Source of the DNA: Sipunculus nudus
Taxonomy: Eukaryota; Annelida; Sipuncula; Golfingiida; Sipunculidae
DNA: 64,000 nt
Reading direction: 5' to 3'
Assembly: GCA_026874595.1 (NCBI GenBank)
Contig: CM049312.1
Span: 26,097,956 to 26,161,955, forward strand
A program made the position numbers and the translations under genes. Within the stretch, counting starts at the first letter, position 1; every line of letters begins with the position of its first letter. Positions 1 through 13,711 of this stretch are shown here, one piece after another. The notes beneath the pieces were generated by a model that searched no databases, was not told where the DNA came from, and saw only the letters and a list, made by a program, of their open reading frames with translations.

Positions 1-310
1 AATTAGAAATATTTGTTAAATTTTGTTAATTTTTTTAAGTTCAGGAGCTGTTATAAGGTCAAAAGTAGATCAACCATGAAAAAATGCAAAACTGATCTGT
101 AACAGGTCATTATCAAACACACATAAAAAATCAGGCCAGTATCTGCAGGCATTGTGAAAAAAGTCCACACATATGAAATTTTCTATGTTCAGGATCTGTC
201 ATATGGTAAAAATAGGTCAGCTGGGACATAACGCGAACTTGATTTGTAAGTGGTCATTATGCACCAACAGACCAAAAAATAGGCCAGTATCTGTAAGCAT
301 TGCACTGCAA
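1..310 (+). repeat. Diverged tandem repeats related to the 180-bp array at 8 kb
   Basis: Two degenerate copies carry the same blocks as the 8-kb array ('tctatgttcagg', 'aaataggtca', 'ggtcattat', 'ggccagtatctg'). The array runs off the left edge of the window. Positions 310-830 hold further decayed repeat with 'cttgacca' and 'tcaaggtcac' motifs; no coding region is evident. Confidence 0.6.
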
Positions 311-1020
311 AACTAGAATATTAGCAAAAGCTGATAATCAGTTATAAATTCAAATTGGAGAGGTACGTACCATGTTTCATAACAACCCAGCAAATGATTC
401 CTGAGAAAAAAAGCTCCTAAATGTTTTTCTATTCTAAGTTCTATGACCTTGAAAAGTAGGTCAAGATCACCAATCTTTGAACTTGACCCAGATTTTGTAA
501 ATATGCAATAGCACTGAAGATATGTGTTGAATACCTTTGGAGATATCCTGCAAAATTGAAAAATCTGATAAAAATTCATTAAAATATCAGAAATTGTAGG
601 TGGCCGCACTAAAATTGTGCAGCACATCCAGACCATCAGTCCCAATGACCATGGTAAGTTTTGTGAAAATTGACACAATAGTTCCTGAGATATAAGCTTC
701 TAAGTGTTTTTCTATAATAGGCAATAACAAATAACAAAGAAAAATAGGTCAAGGTCACCCATGTTCGAACTTGACCAAGATTTTGTTGATATACATCTTC
801 ACCAAAGAAACAACAAGGGACCAATGGGTCACGGCGCCCAGCTGATCGTGATTGGAATATAAATGTTTCTCTACTGTGATACTATATCGAGTCGATAAAG
901 CTTATGAATATCATGTACATGTTTGGCTATTATAAAGGAATGTAATGTAAAATGTGAGTAAATGATAAATGAAATTACCTGACTGATGGATTAATAGAGT
1001 AAAATATAGTGGTTTAGTTT

Positions 1021-1147
1021 TTATTTATTTAGGAGGGGTTGAAAATTGTGATATATTTGAGCAAATATGAATGCAATGACAGCAGTAATAAGCAGTAGTA
1101 GAATGATGATAAGGCTATTTGTTGAAGGATCTAAAGTGTATGGTAGT
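1021..1147 (-). CDS. Candidate last exon 14: C-terminal membrane span, stop and poly(A) signal
   Basis: After aagcttgcag, 127 nt read LPYTLDPSTNSLIIILLLL and then ITAVIAFIFAQIYHNFQPLLNK and stop. An AATAAA motif overlaps the stop codon. It needs one nucleotide to complete its first codon, exactly what exon 13 (phase 2) supplies, giving ITRLPYTL. The acceptor tract is poor in pyrimidines and the intron would be 12.6 kb. It could equally be the end of another gene, or further exons could lie between. Confidence 0.38.
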
Positions 1148-1816
1148 CTGCAAGCTTTCAATTTGACAGATATGATGTATTGATTAACTATGCTGATGAA
1201 GTGATTTATGAATTTGTGACTGTATGACACCATATCTCTTTAGTCTTGACAAGGTACATTATTTTGATGCCCACTATGTATGTCTACATATTACACAATA
1301 TTGACATAATTTCTCGCATGTACATAGGTACCTATGGACGAATAGTTATACAAAATATTAAAGTATGAATATATCTGATTCATCTTGTTCTTGCTTACTG
1401 AGGCTGACTTTGGGATGGGGTTTGGAGAAGGGAAAAGTGAGGGCAGCACGAAGGTGGATGTAGAAATATTCTATTGTAATGTTTTTCATTTATATAAGAA
1501 TATGAAAAGCTATGAGGAAAGGGGCCCTCCTTAACTTGGTTATAGTAAAGTTCTAAATATATGACTGAAAACTAATACTCGGACATCACTGTCATGAAGA
1601 AAAACAGTAAAGGTTTTGAGATACTGTGATGCATATGAAAATTTACAGATGGACAGGCAAGTGGATAGAATGGACTAATACTTCTATTTCACTTTCAAGG
1701 GAATAATGCATTTAAGTTTATATATAAGCCTATTTTTTTAGCATATCCACTTTTTCCATTAAGAAGTTTTTATCTGAATCAATTTTTTTATTTACAGGTT
1801 TTATAAATTTTTAATA

Positions 1817-1954
1817 AAAAAACTGAAAATATAAGTTAAAATATAAGAATTGTTGCAAAAGTTGCAATCATTATATATACAGAGTAATAAATCTGAAACT
1901 ATAAGTAAAAATATTAGAACTGTTGCAAAAGTTGCAATCATTATATATCCAGAG
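1817..1954 (+). repeat. Two-copy 70-bp tandem repeat
   Basis: Period 70: 'tgttgcaaaagttgcaatca' occurs at 1,851 and 1,921, with flanking 'ctgaaaatataagt' and 'ctgaaactataagt'. The minus strand is open across it, but the frame is simply the repeat. The rest of 1,240-2,690 holds nothing I recognise apart from a poly-G run near 2,510-2,521. Confidence 0.7.
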
Positions 1955-2701
1955 TGTATCTCATATTGGGTCATATTATGCATACACATATCTGTTATTA
2001 TTTTTAAATCATAAATGTTTAAACTGAATTTAAAAGAAAATAATGCCACAACATGGCATCTACAAGAATATTCCTTGAATCACTATTAAAAAGTTTTGCA
2101 CATTGGAGTTTTCAGTGCATGCTTAATTTTATTCACCAAAATAAAATAAAATATTCAGTAAATTTGATAAAATAAAACATCTTTTCAAATAAAGTATACA
2201 CACTGTTGGTTGAATGAGGGACAAACAATATCATTGTGCTAATTACTATCCCAGTTTTAATTTATTACTGGAATTAATAGTCAATTTCACACCTGGTGAA
2301 GTTTTTACTCTTCTGCAGTAAGGAATTATGTATCTGATTAACATCCACACTTTCATAGCAATACACCACTTTATGGACACAATTAAATGTACACTTTAAT
2401 CATTGTAACCCTGATGGTACAATACAAAATCTAAAATGTAACATAGCCTAGAATAAGAATGAATCAAATACAGAAAATAATAATATTCATCTATTTTATG
2501 CACCATTTGGGGGGGGGGGGGGAGTGCAGGGCAGAGGGGAAGCCTGCTGGTAGTGGCTAAGCTGAGCCAAGGCAAGCTGCTTGGGGTGGGTTACATAATG
2601 CAAGTGAAGGCTGTACTACTAGGTGGGCTAGATGTAAACAACACTTGACATGGTGTATGAAAACAAGAATAAAAAGCTATTCTTTCCAATCAATTTCTTT
2701 G

Positions 2702-4110
2702 AAATTTCAGATTTTAACAGATTAAATCCTTATGTATATATGCTGTGAAAATTAAATCAACAGTGCTTACAGGGAAAAAACGTGCCATTGCTAAAGTTGG
2801 ACGAAATTTAAGGGATTGATTTTTTATTTATGCTAATAACTTGAAAAATTTGCAAAATTCAGATCTAATTTTGGGTAAACAATTGAATCTTGATTAAATA
2901 AAGTTATATTCCTGAAAAAAGTCTCTAGGTTCAGCTATTCTCATGTTAGGTGAGTAAATATATTTCCTGATTTTTTAAAAATTGCATTATATTTTGGCCC
3001 ATAACTTCAAAATAATACCCAATACAGAAATAATTTTGGTATGTTCATAGAAAATGTATGAAAGAATGTGAATACTAAATATGATCAAAAACAGATCAGT
3101 GGTTTTGATATTAGGCAGCCTTGAAGTGTAACAATAGCTTTTTTTATGGAAAACCGAGGTTTTTCCTTAATATCTGGAAGGAACGAAGTCCTAATGACCC
3201 AATTATCGGTATGGTAGGAGATTTTGGGGACATCTAACATTATGCCAACAGCCTGGGGAGCATAGAGATGTGCACTGAATGACCTACAGTCATCAAAGTG
3301 GACTGCTTGACAATGTTAGGGAATACAACAAGAGCCTCCAAAAAAATTAAATAACTAGCCTAATTTTGCAGCATTTATTTTCAAATTTCAGATTTTAACA
3401 GATTAAATCCTTATGTGTACATGCTGTGAAAATTAAATCCACGGTACTTACAGGAAAAAAACATGTCGTGGCCAAAGTTGGGCAAAATTTAAGGTACCAA
3501 TTTTATATTTTTGCCAATATTTAAAAATATTTAACAGATTTTGGTCTAATTTTTGGTATACAATTAAATTTTGATTAATTAAAGTTGTATTATTGAAAAA
3601 AAGTCCCTACCTTTAACACTTTTGATCTTAAGTGACCAAATATCTTTCCTGATTTTTTTTACAAAGTCCATTATGTTTGGGCCCATAACTTTTTTAAATT
3701 AAATAATACTGACTTAATTTCTGGCATGTACATAGGAACTATATAGAGTAATATTTGTGGTAAATATGAAGAAAACCAGATGAGTAGTTTTGATATTAGG
3801 CAGTCCTGAAGTGTAAAAATAGATTTCTAATAAAAAAATGAGGTTTTTCCTTAATATCTCAAAGGAACGAAGTCCTATTGACCCAATTTTCGGCATGGTA
3901 GGAGATTTTGGGGACATCTAACTGTATGCCGAATTTCAGATTCGTAGGTCCAATGGTGTCTAAATGTGTCAGTCTTATGGACAAACATCCAGACGGACGG
4001 ACGGACGGAAGGACAGACAGACAGACAGACAGATGGACGGACGACGGACAATGGACCACGACTATAGCTCAGATGACTTATAGTCAGCTGAGCTTAAAAT
4101 TCTGTTGGCG
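2702..4110 (+). repeat. Diverged 0.55-kb direct repeat plus GACG minisatellite and terminal hairpin
   Basis: Copy A (about 2,702-3,240) and copy B (about 3,383-3,925) share long blocks such as 'cagattttaacagattaaat' and 'ggaacgaagtccta', offset by about 680 bp. Downstream are a (GGAC/AGAC)n tract at about 3,990-4,040 and a hairpin at 4,066-4,094 (agctcagatgact / agtcagctgagct, loop tat). The same hairpin ends other elements in this window, so this is probably the 3' part of a mobile element. Confidence 0.6.
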
Positions 4111-5174
4111 AATCCTTTAAGGAATATCCTGCTACCTGGCAAAAGGTGAAAGATCCGATAAAAATTCATAACAAATCCAAAATTTTAGGTGGCACCACCA
4201 AACTTGTGCAGCAGGTACAGACCATCAGTCATCATAATCATTATAGTAAGTTTGATGAAAATCCACACAATGGGTCCTGAGATATAAGCTTCTGAGTGTG
4301 TTTCTATAATCAGCTATAAAATGTAGAACAAGGTCTTCAGGCCTTATGCGAACCTGTGTATTGGGAAATACACCAGGTATAATGCTTCAATGCTGGACCA
4401 TTACTTTCCATGTATATGAACAATGCAAGTACTAAACATTTTGAATATGAAACAATTACACAAACATCACTGCTGAAATTCTGGCATGGGTGCATACAAC
4501 AAAAAAATGATTGTAGCTGGCACCACCATTCTTGTATACAACGAAGCTGTCAGAGATATATACATATGCCCAATTTCAGACTGATATATCAAACCCCTCC
4601 TGAGAAAAACGCAGGGACACACACTGTGCAAAAGTCATTGTAGGTGGAGACACCTGTCTTGTGAAAGACACATAGACAGGTCAAAATATTAGGCCAATAC
4701 ATCAAACTTACCTGGAGTCCGATGCATGGGGCTGACCAGGCTTAGGTGAGAAAGGCAGTTGTCCACGAGTGAACTGTGACAAATTGCTTGCTCAGGCTAC
4801 TGCACTGAGTGAACTCATGACCTGCACCTGGCTTGACTGAGTGAACTTTTAACCTGTACCTGGCTTCACTGAGTGAACTCTTGACCTGTTGCATAATCTA
4901 ACACAGTTGGCAGTCTGCCAAAGCAATAAATAGATCCAGGCTGAACTTTGGTGCCAAATCTGATGCAGCTGGCAGTCTGCCAACACTATGAATAGAATGC
5001 AGCTACTGCACTGAGTGAACTCTTGACTTGTTGCCTAATCTGATACAGTTGGCAGTCTGCCAAAGCTATAAACAGATCCAGACTGACCTTTGGCCTGTTG
5101 CCAAATCGGAAATAGTAGCCACACCTTTGCATAAGCTCTCAGATTGGCTCCGCATGCAGCCCTGAGGGGCATGA

Positions 5175-5285
5175 CACACATGAGGTGATCACATGATACT
5201 CATGAGGTAATCAGATGCTACCTATGAGGTGATCACATGGTGCCCATGAGGTGTTCACATGTCGCCCATGAGGTGATCACATGCC
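5175..5285 (+). repeat. Minisatellite with TGATCA cores
   Basis: About five copies of a 24-26 bp unit, 'catgaggtgatcacatg' with variants. Each has a palindromic TGATCA-type core. It lies inside E1. Confidence 0.7.
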
Positions 5286-5785
5286 TTGTGCTTGGCTGCA
5301 CTGATTGAACTCTTGACCTATATCTGGTTGCACTGAGTGAACTCTTGATCTGTTGCCAAATCTAGAACAGTTAGCAGTTTCTCAACCTATTTAAAGATAC
5401 AGACACAATCTTGGCCTGTTGGTAAATCTGTTTACACATACTGAAAGACTATTTTTCAAGCTGACATATTCATAAACTTTTTATCAAAATATCTAGAATA
5501 ATAAAAGATGCCGTCCTTTCATTATTAAAGGTCCATTAGTTCTGCCAAAAATCATTCAAGTAAACTTAAACAAAGGCCACCTAAGAATAATTTTTGTGCA
5601 ATGTTACAGAAGATATAACTGAAACAATAATTTTGCAGAAGAACACTATTGCAGTCCTCAGTTTGAAATGGACATACTAATGGCCATAAGACTTATTTAA
5701 GCTTTTCACGACTCAATCAAAAATCAACAAACTCAATCTATTCTGATATGATTGAAAGAACCATGTCCTAGGATAATTCTTTTGA

Positions 5786-7190
5786 ACAAGTGACCCATGG
5801 GTCATGATGCTCAGCTGACTGGGAAGAGATTGGCAAAATGAAATTTTATCATCTAAATGGTAGTATATACCCATTCAACTGAAGCATCAAACAGATTAAC
5901 CAACAGGCCAAGACTGTGTCTATTTTTATATATCTCAAAAATAGAGAAAAAATGCATAAAAAAACAGGTGGCTCCACCAGTCTGCAGAAACTAATAAAAA
6001 GACTTAATGGTCAATATGCATGCAAAGAATCATGGTGATCTCTGCATTAGTTGTTCAGATATTTCAGATTTTGTATCAAATTTACCATTATTCTGAGGGA
6101 TACTTCGGAGTCCTATAGCTTGAAGGATATGGGTAACAGAGACCTAATTTCAGGTTTCCACAGACACCTTTCATGGGCCTCCTTGCATGACAAGAATGAA
6201 GATTCTAGGTCCAGTTGTTACAATTTGTGCCATGTAAACAGATGACAGCATCCTTAATTAAAGGTGTCAAAAATAGAGAAAAAAATTCGAAAAATTGAAT
6301 AAAATATAGGTGGCACCACCAGTCTGCAGAAACTGATGAAACACTCCATAAACAATATCCATCCAAAGAATCATGGTGATCTCTGCATTAGTTGTTCAGA
6401 TACTTCAGCTTTTGTATCAAATTGTTCATTATTCTGAGGGACACTTCAGAGTCCTATAGCTTGAAGGATATGGGAAACAGAGACCTAATTTCAGGTGTCC
6501 ACAGACACTTTTCATGGGCCTCCTTGCATGACAAGAATGGAGATTCTAGGTCCAGTTGTTACAATTTGTACCCTGTTGACAGATAACCACATCTTTAAAG
6601 GTCTCAAAAATAGAGAAAAAAATTTGTAAAAATTTGAAAAAATAGAGAGGTTCACCCAGTCTGCAGAAACTGATGGAACACCTCATGATAAATGTGTATG
6701 CCAAAAATCATGACCATCAGTGTTTTAGTAATTGAGAAACTGCAGTTTTTGTGTCAAATTTTTCATTATTCTTACTGGTTTTTTGGAGCCATACAGCTTA
6801 AAGGATATGGGTAACAGAGACCTAATTTCAGTTTTCCATGGAGACTTTTCATGGGTCTCCCTGTGTGTCAAGAATGAAGATTCTAGGTCCAGTCTATAGA
6901 TTTTTGCCCTGTTAACAGATGTTCATATCTTTAAAGGTTGCAAAAGTAGAGAAAAAAATTCGTAAAAAAACCCGAACAAATATACTTGGTGCCACCAGTC
7001 TACAGAAACTGATGAAACATTCCATGATCAATATCCATGCAAACAATTATGGTGATCCCTGCATTAGTTGTTCAGATACTTCAGCTTTTGTTTCCAATTT
7101 TCCATTATTCCGAGCTATACTTTGGAGTGCCATAGCTCAAAGGATATGGGTAACAGAGACCTAATTTCAGGCTGCCATGCAAACTATTTG
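5786..7190 (+). mobile_element. Nested element with TGACCCATGGGTCA end and about 341-bp tandem units
   Basis: It starts with 'aacaagtgacccatgggtca', a palindrome, then 'tgctcagctgac'. The body holds about four tandem units (6,034, 6,375 and onwards, period about 341 bp), each with 'agtctgcagaaactgatg', 'gttcagatacttcag' and 'gggtaacagagacctaattt'. The same units occur in opposite orientation at 58.1-61.3 kb. The short open frames here are by-products of the tandem repeat. Confidence 0.6.
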
Positions 7191-7984
7191 AAAACAAACT
7201 TAAGAGGGCTTTCCTCTGGGATCATTTTTGTAAAATATTGAACAATTTGGCTGGATCGTTTACAAGAAGAAGACTTTTAAGGTTTTTCAACTATTTCCCT
7301 ATAAAATCTAAGTACATGCAAACAGCAAAAAATTAAGCTGAATCCCACAACATTTGATATGTGACAGATTATTGCATAGAATCTGGGGATGGTAGCTCCT
7401 GCTATTCCTGAATAATTATGGGTTAATGTACAGATGATAATTGACCACTGTACAAAAAAGGTCAATACAGGTGGCACCATTAATACCTCAGTTTCATATA
7501 AGACTCATGTGACCATTGAAATATTGGACAATTTGGCTGAACAGTTTCGGAGAAGAAGACTTTTAAAGCTTTTTTAGCTTTTTCCCTATAAAATCTAAGA
7601 AAAAACAGCCAAAAAATAAACAAAATCCGATAGAAATTAACTAATAGACTAATTTTTTGCATAAAATTTCGTTATGCTAACTCTTGCCATTTTCAAGATA
7701 GTATGGGTTAAAGTACAGACGACCGACGCCTGAAGCCAGACGACACCACCACCATCGCATAAGCTTACAGGTTTGCTAAAAATGGGTCAAGGTCACCCAT
7801 CTTTGAACTCAACCGACATTTTATTGATTTACATCTTCACTGATGAAATAAAATTCCACTGGGGAATCCTTTTAGAAATATCCCGCTCACAAGGTAAAAG
7901 TTAATGGACACCAGATGGATGGACGCTGGACAGACAGACGACAGATTGGGTGACAACAATAGCCCATCAGCCTATGGGCTGAAG

Positions 7985-8795
7985 GCTAAAAAAAATTGTA
8001 CATGTACATTTGTAATGAATCTTTTCAGGAGCCGTCAAATGGTAAAAAATAGGTCAACCTGAACCAAACGCAAACTCTATCTGTAACTGGTCATTATCTG
8101 CACACACATTATAAAATGAGTGCAGTATCTGCAGGCATTGTGATATAAGCCCGTACATGTGCACTTGTCATGAAAATTTCTATTTTTCATGAAATTTTCT
8201 ATGTCAGGGTGCTGATAAATGATTAAAAGTAGGTCAACCTTGACAAAACACAAAATCAATCTGCAACTGGTCATTATCAGCCCACACACCAAAAATTAGG
8301 CCAGTATCTGCAGGCATTTAAAAAAAAGTCCGTACATGTGCATTTTTCATGAAAATTTCTATTTTTCGTGAAATTTTCTATGTTCAGGTGCCATAAAACG
8401 ATTAAAATTAGGTCAACTGGGACAAAACGAGAACTCGATCTGTAACTGGTCATTATGTGCCAACACATAAAAAATCAGGCCAATACCTGCAGGCATTGCA
8501 AAAAAAGTCCATACATGTGTATTTGTCATGAAAATTTCCATTTTTCATGAAACTGTCTATGTTCAGGAGCTGTAAAACGGTTAAAAACAGATCAACTGGG
8601 AGGAAAGGCGAACTCCATCTGTAACTGGTCATTATCTGCCCACACACTAAAACTCAGGCCAATATCTGCAGGCATTGCGAGAAAAATCTGTACAACTGTT
8701 TGATTTCAGTATGACGGAATGACTGGATGACAGACATTGGTAAAACTATATGCCCGGGCCACTTTGTGGCGGGGCCTAACAAAATGTATGGTAAA
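7985..8795 (+). repeat. Four-unit 180-bp tandem array ending in a GC hairpin
   Basis: The block 'ctgtaactggtcattat' recurs at 8,081, 8,261, 8,440 and 8,619 (period 179-180). Each unit has 'gtacatgtgcatttgtcat', 'tctatttttcatgaaa' and 'caggcattg'. The array ends in a hairpin at about 8,753-8,776 (gcccgggccac / gtggcggggc, loop ttt), probably an element terminus. The minus-strand ORFs over it repeat the same peptide and are not genes. Confidence 0.75.
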
Positions 8796-8799
8796 CTTC

Positions 8800-10150
8800 T
8801 TGCACAGACCCCTTGTTATTAAGGTGGCCAAACATGTTCAACGGGCCTGAACTGAGCAATTTACTATGATTTCATCAAGACATACCATAACTTTAAATTT
8901 TGTATATGACAAACTTACAGGTTGAATTCTCTTCTTTCTAATGTATATTATAAGTTCCTATGTACAATCATAAGTTTTCTATGACCTGAAAAATACCTGT
9001 TGCTACCAGTTGTCCTACTGCTGACAAATATTTAAAAAATTTGCTGTGTTCATTGGTCTTTCACGCCCTGATTGTGACATCTTTGTAACTAACATTATGC
9101 TAAGAAGACTTCCTAAGATATATCATATAATTTTATTGAAAACTAGCTGATAAACCCAGTATACCGGGCTTGTTACCGGGGTTGGGGAGATATATTAACT
9201 GAGATGTGGAATGTTGGCTCATTTTATTTTTTTATTCTAAAAGTTAATGAAAATACAGGTTTTCAGTGGGAATCTGTCTCAATAAGATATGTATAAATAA
9301 TTTTACATTTATTAGGTTGCGCTGTGCTCGTGGCAAGAAATTAATACCCCGGTGTGTTTACCTTGAAGACCTAGTCAGTGATGATGTTTACATATCTTAC
9401 TGGATTCTATCGTTGGACGTATAAATATTAAGCTGATGTGAGAACAAATAAAGGATATATTAAATGTACGTTGCAAGGAAACTGTTCCTGTAGAAAGAAA
9501 CAGAAATATGCATACATCGTAGGTATAGCAAAAGCGGACCAAACAGGACTCCATGCAGAGGGTCCGTATCCCATTTTCAGCCACCGCAACCTTTTTCTTC
9601 ATCGTATCAGACACATTTTGAGGCCTTAAACCCCCGCCATTTTACCCAACCCTGTTTCTGAAATTGCGACCTTGAATTAGATCATTTATAATCCTCCTTG
9701 GTTCATCTCTCTATTTCATAAAGCGAAAAAACGTGTTTTTCTCTTTTACTAACCATACACATGGGGGTAGCCTCGTACAAATGTAATACCCGACATGCTC
9801 AAATCCCTCACTGAAAGCAAGCGTTATTCATATGAACAATAGTCTGAGGATGAGTGACCATGTTGCACGCTTTCCAGTCATTGCTGAAGGCAGTTCTGCT
9901 TTGCTCGGTCTAACCTCAGTGCAAGTCAGTAAGAATGGAAAGTCCCCCTCAAAATTATATTTATATTAAAAATTATTTATTCTCATATCGCCTATGTCAC
10001 TGTTGGGATTATAACCTTTAAAATGATGTATGGCACAGTATTGTACACATCGCGGTTTTAGAGAACATTGCGAACAAACATGAACCGAATTCTTTTTATA
10101 AGTATATTAGATGTTTTTCAGGAAAGTAAATTAAAACTGACAAATTCATT
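8800..10150. other. Intronic sequence with no recognisable gene
   Basis: Mostly low-copy AT-rich DNA. A slightly GC-richer patch at 9,375-9,640 has overlapping open frames on both strands (79 codons minus, 63 plus), but no splice pattern or family that I recognise. A repeat boundary may lie near 9,145-9,180 ('actagctgataaacccagta'). Confidence 0.4.
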
Positions 10151-10154
10151 TAAC

Positions 10155-13100
10155 AAGGCCTACAGGCCTAATGCGAACCTGTGCTACGAGATTACACCAG
10201 GTATAATGCTTCAATGCTGGACCATTACTTTTAAAGAATATGTGTAACATGTATATGAACAATGCAAGTACTAACCACTAAGTTGACTCTGTGCAAAAAT
10301 GGTGGCAGGTGGCACCACCAATTTTGTGTATGATTAAGAGCTATGTGAGATCTATACACATGCAAAATTTCAGGGGGATATGTCAAACCAGGCCTGAATG
10401 TCTGCAGCGTATACATAAATGTAGGTGGCGCCACTTGTCATAATATCATGAAAGCTGCCAAGGATGTATAGACCTGCAAAATATCAGGTTGATAAGTCAA
10501 ACCACTGCCGAGATATGAGTGATTTTATCCCAAGGCAGATGAACAGATGGACGCTGTGCAAAAATGGTTGCAGGTGGCACCACCAGTTTTGCGTATAATA
10601 AAGAGCTATGGGAGATCTATACAAATGCAAAATTTTGGCCCACCTGGTCAAACGGTTCCTGAGATATCAGCTTGGATGTCTGCAGCTTAAACGTGAATGT
10701 AGGTGGCACCACCTGTCATAAAATCAAGAAAGCTGCCCAGGATGTATACACATGCAAAATTTCAAATTGATAAGTCCAACCAATGCAGAGATATGAGTGA
10801 TTTTTCCAAAGGCAGATGAACAGATGGACCCTGTGCAAAAATGGTTGCAGGTGGCGCCACCATTTTTAGTGTATGAAGTTTTCGAAGGGCCACATTTGTG
10901 CAAAATCTTTAGCCTTATCGATCAAACGGTTCCCGAGATATTTGGGTTTATGTGTGGAAACAGACGCACAAATGGACGCTGGGCAGAGAGGAAAGGTCAG
11001 AGGTCAACCAAAAATGAAGGCACAGCAGTTCACATGTGACCGATCATAATTCCGAATTTTAAAAAATTCTGCCTAGTGGTTGTGGAGGATTTCTCAGGAA
11101 ACCTATGCTGCGATGGCAGCAGCGTCGGCGTCCGACTGAAAACATAGTATCCGCAAAACTCTGTTTTGGTGGATACAATGATTGTAGCTGGCACCACCAG
11201 TCTTATATACAACGAAGAGATATATAAAATGCCCAATGAATGACTGATATGCCAAACCCCTCCTGTGAAATAAGCAGGGACATACACTGTTCAAAAATTA
11301 TTGTAGGTGGCACCACCAGTCTTGTACACTATAAAGCTACCCGACATGTATAAACATGCCCAATTTTAGGCTGATGTATCAAATTCCTCTGTAGAAATAA
11401 GCAGGCGCATACACTGCAAAAGTCAATGTAGGTGGCACCACCTGTCTTGTAAATAAGAATACCATCAAAGATGCATAGACAGGTCTGACAAAGCTAAGGT
11501 GAGTAAGGCAGTTGCCCCCAAGTGACCTGTGACAAATTGCGGCCTCAAGCTATTGCACTGAGTGAACTCTTGACCTGCACCTGGCTAGACTGAGTGAACT
11601 TTTGACCTGTACCTGGCTGCACTGAGTGAACTCTTGACCTATTGCATAATCTGACACAGTTGGCAGTCTGACAAAGCTATAAATAGATTCAGGCTTAACT
11701 TTGGTGCCAAATATGATGCAGTGAACAGTCTTCCAAAGCTATAAATAGAATGCAGCTACTGCATTGAGTGAACTCTTGACCTCTACCAGGCTGCACGTCT
11801 TCCAATCCTGGCACTGTGCCAAAACTGTTTATAGAGCTGATATCATCTTGGCTAATGGCTAACATCAAGGCACTGGAAATCTGCCAATGGTAAACCAAGT
11901 GCTGCCATCTGTACACAAAAGTTGTCCCTACTTGAAATAACTTTGAAATTTATTTTCCCCATACGAAATGCTTTTCAGCTGACTTTTTATAAAAATAAAT
12001 CAGGAATATATGTAAAATTATTATGGATGCATACTGAATGCAAAATTTAAATACAGATATTTCTGTTTGATGGCAGATTCTTGAATTAAGTTGAGTAGGG
12101 ATACCAATAATTTATACTCCACATACAGTTGTCTTTATATAGCCACAGAGAGCTGAATTTCCACGATTGTAACATTGCCTGGTATGATGAATAAATTAAA
12201 TCATAAATCTAATTTTTTTAAAAGCTTTTAAAAAAAACTTTCTTGTCAATATTAACTAAAGATAACCTGAAATCTAAATGTCTAGTGGCATGATGTAATA
12301 GATGTTGATAAACTGGTGCCAGGCTAGATGTAACAGCATAACACAGCTATCATATATGGCAAAATGACTCAATTCAATCTCCATAATTCAGCCAAAAATC
12401 ATTCATGTGGAACCATTAATGACAATTATTATAAAGTTATTGTAAGGATTATTCTTGTAAAATATTTAACAAACTGGCTTCATAGGCATCAGTCGAAAAA
12501 CGTTTCACAGCTATGTTTATAACTCATACAGGAAGATACAGCAAACTGGCTAAGTTCAGCTTCCCGTAACTCAGCCAAAAAGCACTGAACCAAAACCATT
12601 TGAACAAACTTGAATTATCAACATGTGAGATTTAAGAATTTGGCCCAGTGGTTTTTGAGAAGAAGATCTTTGTAGCCACTGAGCTAAAATGGGCTGTCTG
12701 AAAATATGTCTAAATTAAGCTTCCCATAACTAAGCCAAAAGTCACTGAAAAGAGACCATTTGAACAAACTTCAGAAAGCACTACCCTAGGATCATTTCTA
12801 TGCGATATTAAACATTTTGGCCATATGGTTTCAGAGAAGAAGTTTTTTGTAGCCCTCAGTGTGATACAGGCACTTGTGACCCCATACAAAAAAGGCCGAT
12901 GCAGGTGGCGCCACCAATACCTCAATTTCAGATATGACCTATGTGACCAACATTGGCATAAAATTTGGTGATGATAGCTCCAGCCGTTTCTGAGATTTAA
13001 ATTTTAATATGCTTTTTTGCACAGTTAACAAAATTCAACCTCCTGTAACTCGGCCAAAAATCTCCCAACTGGAACCAATCAAACAAACATGAGAAAGATT

Positions 13101-13400
13101 GTTCCAGGGATCATTTCTGTGAAATATTGGACAATTTGGCTGGACAGTTTGGGAGAAGAAGATTTTTAAAGCTCTTTTAGCTTTTTCCCTATAAAATCTA
13201 AGAAAATGCAGTTAGAAAAAAAATAAACAAAATCCAATATAGTTTTTTGGATGACTGATTATTTGCAAAAAAATTTGGTGATGCTAGCTCCTGCTGTTTT
13301 TGAGATAGCTATGGTAAACGTATAGACGCCACACGCCGCATGATGCACGACACACAATGGACAGCGCCGCACCTTCGCATAAGCTCACAGGTTTGCTAAC
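10155..13400 (+). mobile_element. Composite element E2, most complete copy
   Basis: Left end 'aaggcctacaggcctaatgc' then 'gaacctgtg'; right end 'cgcataagctcacaggtttg'. The 'GCGAACCTGTG' at the left is inverted as 'CACAGGTT(T/C)GC' at the right. Inside are a two-copy 278-bp dimer array (10,510 and 10,788), a segment with 'actgagtgaactcttgacct' and 'acagttggcagtctg' repeats (11,550-11,790), a backbone with GGTGGCGCCACC at 12,904, and a GAC-rich tail. No protein is coded, so it is presumably mobilised in trans. Confidence 0.6.
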
Positions 13401-13402
13401 AA

Positions 13403-13711
13403 AAAAATACCTTAAAAATTTAAAATAATTGGCTGTTGTAATTTTTTTTAAATGTTTGTAAGGAACACAAAGGACAGTAACAAGGTGTGAATCTATCTGC
13501 TGAAAGAGTTTGGCAGTAATTTTAGGCAGAGATAAAGCCAGTATCATGCAACCCCCCCCCCCCCCCCCCCCGGTCCATTGAAAATTATAGCATATAGCAA
13601 TATGGCTTTAAACTTAAAGCAACCTCCTCAGTTGCAGCTGTAGTGTGATTATAATTGTAACAGTTTACTCTGACAAAGTAATCACAAAATGCTTGAATAA
13701 TAAAATCTCAC
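13403..13711. other. Intron sequence with poly-C tract
   Basis: AT-rich intron DNA with a (C)n run of about 20 bases at 13,552-13,571. No gene is seen. Confidence 0.5.

Larger units (their letters stand above)
4330..7779 (+). mobile_element. Composite element E1 (with a second family nested inside)
   Basis: It begins with 'ggccttatgcgaacctgtg' and ends with 'cgcataagcttacaggtttg', the same boundaries as E2 and E3. In order it has a shortened block with a GGTGGCACCACC core, 'actgagtgaactcttgacct' repeats, a TGATCA minisatellite, a nested element from another family (5,786 to about 7,190), then the right-hand backbone with 'gaacaatttggctgga' and the terminal 'cgcataag'. No protein is coded. 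It is non-autonomous and the transposition class is not proven. Confidence 0.55.
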
